From Toxonevra muliebris (taxonomy: Eukaryota; Arthropoda; Insecta; Diptera; Pallopteridae): 64,000 nucleotides of DNA. The DNA is taken from assembly GCA_963691655.1 (NCBI GenBank), contig OY829329.1:20040708-20104707 (forward strand), given 5' to 3'. Each line of letters begins with the position of its first letter. Within the stretch, counting starts at the first letter, position 1. This document shows positions 11,261 to 22,750 of the stretch, in pieces. Below the pieces are notes generated by a model. It had not been told where the DNA came from. It worked only from the letters and a program-made list of their open reading frames with translations, and did not search any database. Position numbers and translations under genes: made by a program.

Positions 11261-11938
11261 GTTTGTGGTAACACTATGGACTGGACGGTCTATGTGAAGC
11301 ATTCGCCGCCGCTTCTAAACTAACCAAACTTATGGGTATGTATTCATATTTCAATTTAATTTCTTGAGTATTTTAAAGTAATAAAAACTTAAATCATAGG
11401 TATATTTTTTATTAGAAACAAATAATTAAACAGTGAAACAAACTTCTTCTTCATTCTGCTCGCAAGCATCTTCCGTAATATGATGCAAAATATATGTCTC
11501 GCCTAAAATGTGTTTATAGAAACAAAGGTCAGCATTCGAATTGTTTGTTAAAATTTTCTGAGACGTGCTGGGCTATAAGTTTATTTCACAAAAATTATCT
11601 ATACAACATGCCCTTTCAGGTGGCTATTCTGTTGAACGATTAATTAGAGCATATATCAGTTTTAAATTTAAAGTGTACTTTTAAAGATAAAGTATGTTTC
11701 AACTCGACTAAGTTAAAGTACAGTTTAGTTAAAAGTATACTTTAAAATACTTTTTGACTATGATTATACGCCAATGTGTATTAATTCAGTAATACTGCGA
11801 TCCACCTACTGAAACTTCTCTCTCAACAGAACATGTTATTGGCTTTAGCTGCCGAAAACAACCGTAGAGAGGGTACATTTCTGGTTATATTGAGGTTCAT
11901 TTCCTCTAGCATAATTGGTTCATATATTTTTTACATAC

Positions 11939-12173
11939 CCAACTAAATCCTAGAACACCAATTCCAGCTATAAGAAGTTCACCAACAATAGAACCCATCG
12001 AAGAAGAAGATGGGTAGAAAGCATGGAAATGCGGTGATTGCCAATGTGTCAACCCAGGCAGTATAATATGTTTTAAATCATTTAATATATCTTTCCAATG
12101 TTCTGCTTGTTCGGGAATCTCTTTTGGTAAATCATGTATTACGGAACGTGGTTCGGTAGACGGAAGCACATTT
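11939..12173 (-). CDS. amd-like exon 2, distal cassette
   Basis: A 235-nt exon, the same length as the proximal exon 2, with acceptor TTGTAG and donor G|GTATGT, also phase 0 after Trp105. It encodes [20 protein letters not shown]: Trp71, Phe79 and Tyr80 are kept but residue 82 is Ser instead of Thr. By my hand count, exons 1-2 of the two cassettes agree at 59 of 105 residues. The only exon downstream on this strand that can complete the enzyme is 2084-3370; splicing would be in frame and would skip the proximal pair. Alternatively this is the surviving 5' end of a tandem paralogue whose catalytic exon was lost. Confidence 0.85.
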
Positions 12174-12232
12174 CTACAAATATACGAAACATTATTATAA
12201 TTATAAAAGACAGTTCGCACTCAAACACTAAC

Positions 12233-12312
12233 CGTTCACGTATGTTTTCTAAATAGTTTATAATAAATTCAATTGATGCATTTCCAAATTCACGTAATTC
12301 ATTGAAATCCAT
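12233..12312 (-). CDS. amd-like exon 1, distal cassette (start codon)
   Basis: An 80-nt exon, again the same length as its proximal counterpart, starting at ATG 12312-12310 (MDFNELREFGNASIEFIINY...). It ends ...GAACG before donor GTTAGT; the split codon CG|A gives Arg, producing IRERNVLPSTEP. The intron to exon 2 is 59 nt. The intact frame, phase and splice sites argue that the cassette is either still used or only recently dead. Confidence 0.85.
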
Positions 12313-13229
12313 TTTATTTGCTAAACTAACGAAACTATTTGCACTATAGAAAACTTATGATATCCGTTAAAAACTTAATTTTTTTTCTTTTAAATTACGG
12401 AGCTGATTTTTTTTAGTGACACTTTACTGATCTTACTCTAATACACAAATGAAACAGATTTTCGACAACTTAAAAATTCGCATATATTTTCCGAAAAAAA
12501 ACTTGTCAGCAGATTAGTTTATGAAGAAGACAATGAAAATTTATAAGACAACAAATACAAATAACAACAACACACCAACCATTGTTGAGCTAAAATGCAT
12601 TATGTGTAAAAATGTGCAGACGCAGCTATTTTCTTCTTTTCGAATAGGTTCAAACTCAATGAATTAGTTACGATAAGCTGTCGTTGTCATTTTTTATGTA
12701 ATCTTGTAATGAATGAATGAAATATTGATAATTCAATTTGAATAACTCCAATTGAGCAATAGCCAATAGCTTTACTATCTTAACCCCAACCTATTTATAT
12801 TTTACTGCAGTGTTTGGGTTGAACTCTGCTATGTCTATCTTGGAAAAACTAATATTTAACTATTTTTATGCTGCTTTGATGCTTTCCTGTTCAAATTTTG
12901 GTATGCACAATATTTGCATTTTGACGTCATAGTTATAAGCTCATCAAATTTTTAGATTGACATATGAATTAATACATATCTATTAAAATATTCATATTGA
13001 CCTGCGTCAACTTGAAATTAGTGAATAGAAAAAATAATTATGTATGTATGTAAGTGACGTCAACATTACGAACTTTTTCTGGGAATGTAAATTTACTGAA
13101 AATAATTTTGTGCTTCTATTTTCATATAAAATTTTAGTGAAAATAATAAACAATCGATATGAGGTCAAGGTTACTGACTTAATATTTACAAATTTTTTAA
13201 TAATAACCAAAAAAAAATTATAGGGTTAA

Positions 13230-13560
13230 CGAAAAAAATGTGAACCCAGTAAGAAATTTAGATAGATAGATATTATAGCTGCAACCATTAGGTATATTGT
13301 ACCCCCCAAGGGTTGCTTAATCACTTAATCTCACTTAGGAAACTTAGGATGAGTTTTGACTCTAAGGTAATGATGTCTAATCTATCTGGCCAGTAATGCC
13401 CCAGATATATTTTCCTTCTACGAATGAATGCGTCGCAATGCAGGAGGATTCGCTCTACGGCGTCTCAGTTGCGGCAGTTGCTATCCTGCCCTTAGATTCG
13501 GGGCCAATGTAATTCCTGGCCACTGCTTTACTTGCTAAGTAGTAGTATTCCAATGTATTT
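13230..13560 (-). mobile_element. LINE ORF2 C-terminal remnant
   Basis: The minus strand reads NCRN, then AVERILLHCDAFIRRRKIYLGHYW and RLDIITLESK, the closing Cys/His motif and tail of a Jockey/R1-type ORF2. One in-frame stop precedes AVERI. 5'-truncated, non-functional. Confidence 0.55.
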
Positions 13561-13964
13561 CTGTGTGTTCAGGGATCCAGAATATGATGACCTTCTTTGT
13601 CTTATATTTAGTGAGGTTTGACTGCTAGCGTCAGTATGTTGACAAATAATATTTTGCTCTTCGATTAACATCCCGCTTTGATTCAGTGCAACTTTTCAAT
13701 TTTTATTCATTTCTATCTGGAAGGAGTTATGTACAGTCATTTATGTTGATTCATTATCAAATTCGTATCATTCACATACAGGGGCCGTTTAGGTTACGTC
13801 CTACATTGATAAGTTCTCGTCATTTTACTATTGGGTTAAACATTGATTCGTTGTTGGATTACTAGGTATAGGGGAACTGCAGCTAAAATCATCTTGGAAT
13901 CCAATTTACTCTAGAAATCGTAACACTGGACCATTTTTTTATGAAGGAACGTGTAGTCTTAGGC

Positions 13965-14055
13965 TGTGATTATATTGCGAGTATGCTCGGTGAACGCCAT
14001 GAAATTGTTGTTGCACCGAACACAAAGCTAGAATCTTTACTCACCCGAACACGTA
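13965..14055. mobile_element. Inverted-repeat MITE, diverged copy of the 3.8-kb element
   Basis: GCTCGGTGAACGCCATGAAA, followed by a run ending GCACCGAACACAAA, matches the interior of 3788-3915 with scattered substitutions. Its terminal repeats are eroded. Confidence 0.6.
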
Positions 14056-14863
14056 TTCAGGGTGGCAATGAGCTATTTTACAAAATAGTATTACATACAA
14101 AATATTACTAAACATAGAAGTGCATTTCTATAAAAAGCAACTCAGCAACGAGCTGAACCTCGAGAAGTAACGATAGATTTTTGGGCGAACTGGAGCTCCA
14201 TATAGTACTAAAGCAGTGCCATTTTAAATACATTAAAGGAGATTTAGTAGACTCAGATTCTAGTAGGCGACGCTACGAATTTACTGAAACTGAACTTTTA
14301 CCCTTCCAGGGCAACTCACTGAAACCGATTCGCAAATTCTAGAATTGTTTAGCTACCAAAATAAAAAATTTGTATACTGCATTTTTTTACTTTTGTATTC
14401 AAAATATCGAGAAAATACATCAAAAATGTATGAAATTTTATGAAACATAAAAATAAAAATATTGAAGCTTTGATTCCTAAAGCTTTTAATCCAAATACGA
14501 TGTAAAGCAGATTTTTGTTGAATTTTTAAACCATTTTACTCAAAAGAAAATATTTTCTCTAAAAAAGGTAATTCCATTAAGAGAAGGAACTCCACTCGCA
14601 CACAACTTACTGATCTTACTTACATACAGAATATGAAAGAAATTGTCACTAAAATTATATTTTTACTTTGGAATTATGAGAAATTTTTTGAATAATTGCC
14701 AGATTAAGCTTTGTAGTAATACAACTTTTTTTTAGGGCAATAGACAAAAATTAGTTGCAGATTTCCCAGAAACTCGAACCAAAAATTTTGCTCCTCACTA
14801 TCCTTTTATCAATTTTTCTTTTGAAAAAAAAGTGCTTCTTTCTATTTTGTTGTGGTTTTTCCT

Positions 14864-15327
14864 CAGTTATATGGAATCAAGCTGAGACTTCTATATCGAC
14901 TCTCTCACTAAAGCACATGCGATAAAACTGCGAGATGTCGTCTCTCTGCTTGATTGTATATAGCCGAATAACAACTGCATAACTTCGTTTCTTACTGGTT
15001 TTGTTAGAGTGCAACAGAAACGCGATTTTTCACATGACTGTTCTGGTTGAAACTTTTGGTCTCTTCCTCTTTCTATTTTCTGAAGCTTTTTTTTTTTTGT
15101 TGATACTCTCTACATTTATCGGCACAAACATGACGTAGCACACGTATATAACACATAAAAGGTAAATTCAGCTATATGGAATCAAACTCTCTCACGAAGC
15201 CAATGAGATAAAACTGCAAGAAGTCGACTCTCTGCATGATTGTATGCAGCCGACTTCGTTCGCTAAACACTAACAACAGCATAACTTCGTTTCTTATTAG
15301 TTTCATATGAGTACAGCAACAACGCGA
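14864..15327 (+). repeat. Tandem-like direct duplication, two units of about 160 bp
   Basis: Unit 1 (14864-15025) and unit 2 (15169-15327) share, in order, ATATGGAATCAA, GATAAAACTGC, TCTCTGC.TGATTGTAT, GCATAACTTCGTTTCTTA and ACGCGA. They are separated by about 140 bp. The copies are diverged by indels and base changes. No coding potential. Confidence 0.6.
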
Positions 15328-15329
15328 CT

Positions 15330-18300
15330 TCCGTTGAAAAATTTTCAATTTACCCTCGTTAAAGAAGTTTCACTTCGAAAAATTTGGCATCTTTGACTTT
15401 TTTTATTTTTAATACGTTGTACTTAGGTGTACGAATACGGATTAAGCACCATGGCATTCAGCATGGGTGATTTTTGATATGCATCTCAATAAATTTATGC
15501 CGAAACAACAGGTTTCGTACCTGGTTTCGATTTTGGGTACAATCGAAAAAGCAAAAATTATGCCCACACGGCATTACCTCTTGGCTGGTAATGGTCTTTC
15601 GCACCGCCATTTGCATTCGGCATTTAACTGTAAGTCTCATCCATTCGTGTACGAATACAACTCGCACAATCTAAATCGATGCGAAAAGTACGGTCCATGT
15701 TCTCAATCAGCTTTTGTGTGTTCCTAGTCATAATTAACATGCTAACGAAATGTTTAATGTCGTGCGCTGTTGCCATTTTAGTACAATTGTGCCAAAGCTT
15801 GCACATTACCCCGCCTAGTAAGTTGTTTGATACATTTTTGAGAATTGTAAAAAATTTGTAAAATATCTTTTATTAAAAAAAGTAAGTTTTATAAATTCCG
15901 ACTAAAAATATGCAATACAGAAAAATAACAATTCTATGAAGATGATATATGATAATTTAATGGGAGATACCTTCCTTTACTAGCAGCGAAGATGAGTCTA
16001 TCTTAATCAATTGACGGGTAATAAAGCTAAATTTATTTCATTAAGTTTTGGCAATTCCTCAATAATGAAAAAAATGAAGTCAAAAGAAAGTATGAATAGT
16101 ATTTTATTTTATATAAAATTATTGGTCCATTTTTTTTCTATTTGGTAAATTTTTATATACTTATAAATACTGGTACAAAATAATTAGAATGAGTGGCAAC
16201 CGTTGTGTCATGTTATGCCATATATAAAGCAAACAAAAAAAAAGCAACACTGCCAGTAATATCCCTGCCAGCAACTCAGCTAACTTTTAATGCACTTTAT
16301 TCTAACTATTTCGCAACTATAGGTGGTTGATACCTGGATTATTTTTAATGGAGCCAATTGACTATGACAGTAGTCCTAGGCTTTTCAACTAACTTAAAGT
16401 TAGTTGTTTAGAAGTTAGCTAAAAGTTATCTAATTTATATTTAGCTATGAATTTATTACGTGTAGCTATAAGTTAATTAGCTCACAGTACGCTTTATTAA
16501 TTACAATTTATAATAAATATAACTTAAAATTTTTGAAATTCAATAAAAAACATTACATTTCATGGAACTAGTTTATTTTGCTTGCACCTCTCATATTAAT
16601 ATTAAACATTTTATAATTTAGTTGTACACTTTAATCTCACTTAACGTCACGCACGAAATTGAGCACTGATTTTGATTTCACAATGCACAAAAGGAAAAAA
16701 GTCAAACAACAGTTAAATGCTCTTTGAACAGAGAAGAGAGAATATGTCAAAAACAACAAATTCACTGCATAGAATAAGCATACATTGATTTTAGGGAAGC
16801 TCTGCATTACATTGTAGTTAGCTTATAGTTAGGTCATAAAAGTTAACTAGAAGTGTGCTATTTTCGTAGTCGACTATCGAGTTGCTTGGAGGGATATAAG
16901 CCCTCACATGAAAATGGAGTTTCATTCGATTTTGACATTTGATCGGTAAAATGGCGTAATTCAAGTTGAACTGTTATGGAATATGTATTTGTATTCATAA
17001 ATATCTATCATGAGTTAATAGCGTTAATTACACTTAATTGATGGTGTAAGGCAAAATATTCCATTGTTACTTGGAATGAGAGGAATATTGATGGAGTTCC
17101 GTATTTTCAGATATTTGTCAGTACTTGTGGTAATGCTTTTATTACTGACTGTGTAGTACAGCCCACTCTCTACTCTAACAATAATGAATGTGTTCAAAAA
17201 CTAGAAAAAAATAATTGTTTGCACCACATTGTCTACAAGTGAGAGAAAAATCTTGAAAAATAATGAAGTTACCATCATTAATAATGACAATATTAGAAAT
17301 GTCAGTATTACTGACCTACATGGTTGGGTGGGTCGTTAATGCAAAAATGTATTTTGGTATTTACTGCTCAAAGGCAGTTTTAGAAATAAAATGGCTGACA
17401 ATTATTTGTGTTCTGAATATTTCAATGCCCTCTTTTCTCCTTTGGTATTATAAATAATATAATTCCGCACAATTATTTTTCCCACTAGGCAAGTTTTCTT
17501 GCCGGCAAGTCAAGTTTTTAGTCGAGAGAGGTACGACGAAAAGGAACGGGTGGGAATTTGCTCGTGCTGGCAAGTTTTCTTTTAAGTTGTTCGTTCTTTA
17601 ACATTTATATTTGTTCTTCTTTGGGGATTTTCTTCTTGCAAGTTTTTATTTTCCACAATAACTTTAATTTTATTTCATACTAGCCTCAGCTTCGCCCAGC
17701 TTCGCTGTCCGGCCCTGGCAAAGTAGGAGTAATACGAAAATTACAGCCAATTCATCCAAATTAAAATATTTTATTTTGAATGTTGTTTGAAATTTTTTTG
17801 TGAAGTGAAAACCTTAAAAAACCGAAAATTTTTTAAAAAAGTGAAGTGTTTTTTTGAATTTTTCTGGTTTTATGTGCCAAAAAGGCAATTATCATTGCAA
17901 TTAAAAAAAAAAGTATCCTATAGACATCTTATGCACATCAGCTTTATAAGAAAAAAAAAATTAAATTTGGTCCAGTGGTTTTTGAGCCAAATCTGAACTT
18001 ACAATTTTCATACAACCAATTTTATATATTAGTGTAGATAGATATATATAAAATTACTTATTTTTTTTTTAATAAACTTGACATAATTGACAGGCCAGAA
18101 ATCTTGTTGTGCAAGTGATTTGAAAAGCATTTGGCAATACCAAAAGAAAATCGTGGAAGAAAGCTTACCTAGTGGAGAAGAGGACACAGCAAGATTTCTT
18201 GAGCAATTTGCTTTTAATTTTTCTGCCATTTTCTAAAAATTTTTGTTAATCAAAACTAGTTTATAGAAGAAAGCAAGGCACTGTTTAACAGTAGAAAATG

Positions 18301-20900
18301 GGTACAACATGAGTTAAAAGTTCTAGAAGTATAAGCTTTGGGCAAACTATGGCAAAAAATAAAATTATACTTTAATTTCAAAATTATCTTTGCTGGTATT
18401 CAACAAATCTTAAGGATATGGGAGCTTTGCTTGATTTCCGTTGGAATTACCCACATAAACAAGAGACTAAATTTCTAAAAAAAATTTAATACTAATTTCA
18501 ATCCAAGTATTTATTTTCAATTGTCGACTTTATTAAACACTCGTCTGGAAAACTATTAGTATAAATTATTTAATATTATATACTCGTATTAGAGGTCATT
18601 CTTAAGTGTTATTGATTTACAATAAAATAATATTAATTCATCATAATCTATACGAATATACAGAAAAGTTTTGAGTTTATGTCTGCGTCTGTTTAAATAT
18701 GACAATAAATAAATGCCAAGATACTTCTACCCGCTCGTTTAGGGGGAAAGTTTGCACATATTGGACTATAGTACTTTCAGTTAAATTCTGCACAGATTCC
18801 GCAACCGGATAACTTTCCAATGGTGGCTGAATGAATTTTTATCATGGTGGTTGATTATAATGGTAGTGATGGTGGTGTTATAAAAAATTTGAAATAGTGC
18901 GACGGCGCTGGAATGAAATGGAAAACACAAAACACATTACCCCCGATAATGAGAGCAATGCGAGCGACCTAGCTAGACATTTCATAAGATAAGATAAAGT
19001 TCTGTCGATACGAAATGGAATTATTGTAATAACTTTCCAAAAAACCTAAAACGTTGAAAGGGGTGGAGCCAACCCTTGGAAAAAACACTCAATGCGTTTC
19101 AACGTTATACGTGGTTGTTGTTGTTGTTCATGTTGTTGTTGCTGTATACGTCAGAGTTATGACTCCTAACTGGAGAGGTTTTAACTGCTGTTGACTTGGG
19201 AATAAGGTGTCGCAGACTTTGGGTATCGCACACACTCACTTATATTTATATATATATATCCACACAAATACACAACATATACACTTAAGTGCATACACAG
19301 CAACATTCATACATATATAAATTTATCTATCCGAGTTACACAAATGGAAGTGAATATAGAGAGAAGAAAAAAAAACGCAAAAAAAAAACTTTTGAACTCA
19401 ACGAATCCACAAAAAATGCAAACTTTGGATTGTAAATACCATTATAACAACAACAGCAATATTTGTATGTGTACATATACATTGCACAAATACACAAAAA
19501 CAACAACATCATCTTCTTCAACTTTGTCCTTAAAACGTATGTAGTTGGGCGCCATCCGCATTTTGTGTTGTTTGGTTGTTTGCGTATTTGGCCAAAAGTG
19601 CACAATCGAGCACTCCTCCATTTGCTGCTTTTTTATACTTACATTCCTCGTATTTCCTTTCTTTTTTTTCTCTGGTCTCGTTGTTGTGCTGTGTGTATTT
19701 TACCGTTTTACCATATCATTTGTGTCACATTAAGATCAATTGGTAAACATTCAAATATAAAATGTGTTGACCAGTGTGGCCCTCTCTTTGACTGAGTGTG
19801 TCGTGTAAAACCGCGCTGTTGCACCCATATTTCTATATTGTCATAGTGCATGGAATTCCGTCGCGCAACACCGTCGCAAATTATCGAGCGTTTAGTCGGA
19901 GCCCGTCGGCAAATAAATTTTAAAATAGTATTGTGCATCGCATTGCGTTATCACGTTAACGTGTCGCATGGAGCTTCAATTAATATTTGCTGAATAAATA
20001 TTATGCAGTATAATGTAGAATATATAATACTTGTACATTCATACTAGGTGCATGTGCTGAAGTGGTACCAAAATGGAGCTAATGTTATTAGTGTTTACAA
20101 AAATTGTATGCCAATTTTAAATTTATACCATAATTGGAGTTAAAAGTTTTTGTGAATTGAAATTTTATAAATTAAGTAGGTATATTGTGCAACTGAAATT
20201 TACCTTTTCAAACTATACGAGTTAACGTTACACTGTGTTTATTATGTTTCCGGCGATTTACTCCGGGAATTTAGATAACTCTTTTTTCGAATATTTACAA
20301 AGAAACATTTTCCGTTGTATCCTTCGAAACCGGCGTTTTTTTAATACCGCGGTAAGTGACGTTGATTTACCAATAACTCGGAATAAAAATTAAATTTTTT
20401 TAAGTCTGTGTAAATGCACACGAAGCACAATTGAGGAAATGTAGGCTTCAACCGTACCGCCGTTATTTTTTAATTTTTCGTCTCGTTTACGTTTGTTTAT
20501 TTGCTATCGTTGTTTGAAAAACGTGAGGCCGAAATAAGAGAAAAACCGGCGTAAAATTTCGCCAGGTCTAAAATTGAACCCGCCTCCCGAAGTATTCAAT
20601 GGTAAATTATAGGAAAACGACGGGCATTGCCGCACTCAGAAGAAAGTATTTGAGTGGTTAGGGATCTTACTCAATAGTATATTTTTATAGGATTTCACTT
20701 ACCTAATCAAAAAAATACGAAAAAATCTAATTCTTAAGTTTGAGTTTTAATTTTGAACGAAAATTTAAAGAAAAATAATAAGAATATTCATGATTATGCG
20801 AAAACAAACGAGAAAATCTGATTACGATGATGATACCAGTGTTATTAGCAACCCAGAGGACAATAAATACCTATTGAGAAATTCATATAAGCACTTAAAT
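15330..20900. other. Non-coding AT-rich DNA with no host gene recognised
   Basis: Apart from the MITE copy at 17.04-17.34 kb, I see short open frames only, none with family motifs or codon-like composition. 19100-19145 has a GTT-triplet tract, 19240-19320 TA/CA-rich simple sequence, and 16380-16860 many repeats of AAGTTAG. The GC-richer 19.80-20.00 and 20.22-20.60 kb segments could be untranslated exon or promoter sequence of an unseen transcript but carry no diagnostic signal. Confidence 0.5.
17040..17335 (-). mobile_element. MITE, second copy of the 5.8-kb family, reversed
   Basis: The reverse complement follows the 5838-6103 element in order: GTCAGTAATACTGACATT, then ATTGTCATTATTAATGATGG, CAGTCAGTAATAA, TACCACAAGTACTGAC, GGAACTCCATCAAT and TATTTTGCCTTACAC. 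Internal indels enlarge it and the outer terminal repeats are degraded. Confidence 0.65.
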
Positions 20901-20908
20901 CCTACCTC

Positions 20909-21119
20909 TATAGCACGCGTGTGAAGCTTATTCGCGTTTCTCGTGTAAGTGCGTTCTACGCTTTGTGCGAAAAAAGTTGAGAATAGTTCAACTTTCAACG
21001 CGTTGTGCGCTCTTCGGCGGCAAGCCATGGAGTTTGTTTCATACAAACGCACAGATTTAACTTTTTTCGACGAACCCGAGAAAAGCGTTAAATGTCGGAG
21101 TGCGTGAAATGTATGTTAT
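20909..21119. mobile_element. About 210-bp inverted-repeat element (MITE), copy 1
   Basis: Paired with 63707-63911: the copies share GTGCGTTCTACG, CGAAAAAAGTTGAGAA, GCAAGCCATGGA (GTAAGCCATGGA in copy 2) and GTCGGAGTGCGTGAAA in the same order. In both, the two ends are imperfect inverted repeats of about 40 bp (compare TTTCACGCACTCCGAC with the other end). Non-coding. Confidence 0.65.
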
Positions 21120-21469
21120 GAAGTTTAGACTTTAAAGTGAAGTACGCTGGCCCAGTAAACATTTTCGGAAAGTGAATTGTTTGCAGTTTATTGAGATAGC
21201 AATAGCTAACGATCACATAATTTATTTAAACAAACCTGAAACTCTTTTCATACTTTATGTGGCGTTTCATTTTACGGACGATTGCTTAATAAATTCCGCC
21301 AACCATAGGTGTTTACAAAGTTCATTGAACAAAAACCGTTCAATTAACTCTGATTGTCAGTTGATATTAAATTTAAAATTTGTATTGCACCGGAGCAGTT
21401 TAGTCTAGCATTATCATTGACAAAATTTAGCAACAAAAAGTACATTTACAAAAAGAAACTAGTTTTTTG

Positions 21470-21575
21470 CGACTGTCAAAATGTGAGAGAATAATTTCAG
21501 TTTGAATAATTTTGAAGCTACCATCAGTAATAATGACAGCATCAGTATTACTGACCGTTATTGCTTTACAGAGTT
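21470..21575 (-). mobile_element. MITE fragment, third copy of the 5.8-kb family
   Basis: GCTACCATCAGTAATAATGA followed by CAGTATTACTGACCG matches one end of the 5838-6103 family in reverse orientation. Only about 100 bp survives. Confidence 0.55.
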
Positions 21576-21797
21576 GCCAATAAGTGTACCAGCTCAAGTA
21601 ACGCAAGCACCATAGATTTTGCAAAAAGTGTAGGTAAAAGAAGGGAATACCCCATTTATGTCACAATTTTACAATTTCAAAAGATTAGTCTCCACTTCTA
21701 AGAGCAGACTTACTTTTCGAAATCACGCATGATAGATAGCCAAGAATGGTATCAAATCGAAAAGTGACATCGCAGAATTGTTTTTATTCATCTAGAC

Positions 21798-22750
21798 CAG
21801 TGGTTCTCAAGTGGTGGGGCGCTCCCCTCTGGGGTGCGTAGACTGATTTGAAGGGAGGCGCGGAGATATTTCAATTAAAAATATTTGAATACTCTGTAAT
21901 GCGCCGTAATCATAATATTTTGTATTTAACAAAATAATTTTTTTTCATATTATATGTTAAAACCTACAATTTGCACCTTTTAGTTTCACATTTTCCATTT
22001 CTGACTTAAGGTACGCACACACAGTTGCGATTTTATTAATGCGAATCCGCAACGTAAGAAATTACAATAATGCAACCCATTATTTCATATGAGCGTGCAC
22101 ACACATCTGCGACTTTGACGCATCGTTTTTTTTCGAACATTTACAGTTCCTCTCTTTTGTCATCCCGAAAACGCAAATTGCTGCGAAAAAATCGCAACAG
22201 TGTGTGCTGCAGAGACGCATCGACAATAGCTTTTAACGCAAAAATACGACAAATTGTTAAAAACTATTATTAAAAAAAAAAAAATCGAATGTAAAATACC
22301 ATTTTCAAAGAACTTTAGTTCAAATAAATTTTAACAGTGTTTTTTTTTGCCTTTGGTTAATTTCTCCACTACCTTTTACTATCAAAAACTTTAACATGAG
22401 GAATCACTTAAGATAATGCATGATTGACTCTATTTATTAATTATTTGGTTAGTTTAAGCAAGCGATTTTCCAACTAAAACGTCACTAAAACTTCATCATC
22501 CTAATTTTCCTCACGAGGAACAATTCAGCTACTAAATAAATTTACTAGCCTAGTTTATCTTTGACGCAAATTAACCAAAGCCTCATCCAAACTACGGAAA
22601 AACCAGAATTTTATCAAGGCGGGTAAGATTTAATTAAAAAAATAGTAAACCAGCATAAAAAATTGTTGTGTGAAAATCAAAGTAAGGGAGGCGCGGGTTT
22701 ACCACGAATTCGAAAAGGTGGCGTAGGATGAGCACAGTTGAGGACCTCTG
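21798..22750. mobile_element. hAT-type non-autonomous element, 953 bp
   Basis: Terminal repeats CAGTGGTTCTCAA (left) and TTGAGGACCTCTG (right) are inverted with mismatches, and the sequence type is characteristic of hAT elements. Flanks ATCTAGAC (21790-21797) and ATCTAGAT (22751-22758) form an 8-bp target duplication with one mismatch. There is no transposase. A second palindromic element lies within (22011-22210). Confidence 0.8.
22011..22210. mobile_element. Inverted-repeat element nested in the hAT element
   Basis: The left end GCACACACAGTTGCGATTTT is mirrored by the complement of the right end, GCACACACTGTTGCGATTTT. About 200 bp, with further internal GCGATT/AATCGC repeats. Its position inside 21798-22750 makes it the younger insertion. 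Confidence 0.6.

Larger units (their letters stand above)
7816..11938 (-). other. Spacer between the two amd 5' cassettes; no catalytic exon
   Basis: If the distal cassette were a separate complete gene, its PLP-binding exon should lie here. I see no frame with the TLGTTG, DAAYAG or NLHKF motifs. The spacer holds a mariner remnant (8341-9060), a TTAA-flanked inverted-repeat element (9512-10040) and a LINE C-terminal scrap (10905-11260). It therefore behaves as intron or intergenic DNA. Confidence 0.7.

Noticed and set aside
15458..15861. Cluster of short frames on both strands at 15.46-15.86 kb
   Set aside because: Frames overlap in all directions without motifs. GTGTACGAATAC occurs near both ends (15427 and 15647), but no element could be defined.
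19336..19795. Overlapping 60-110-codon frames on both strands
   Set aside because: They are low-complexity, hydrophobic or A/T-driven translations with no motif and no splice support.
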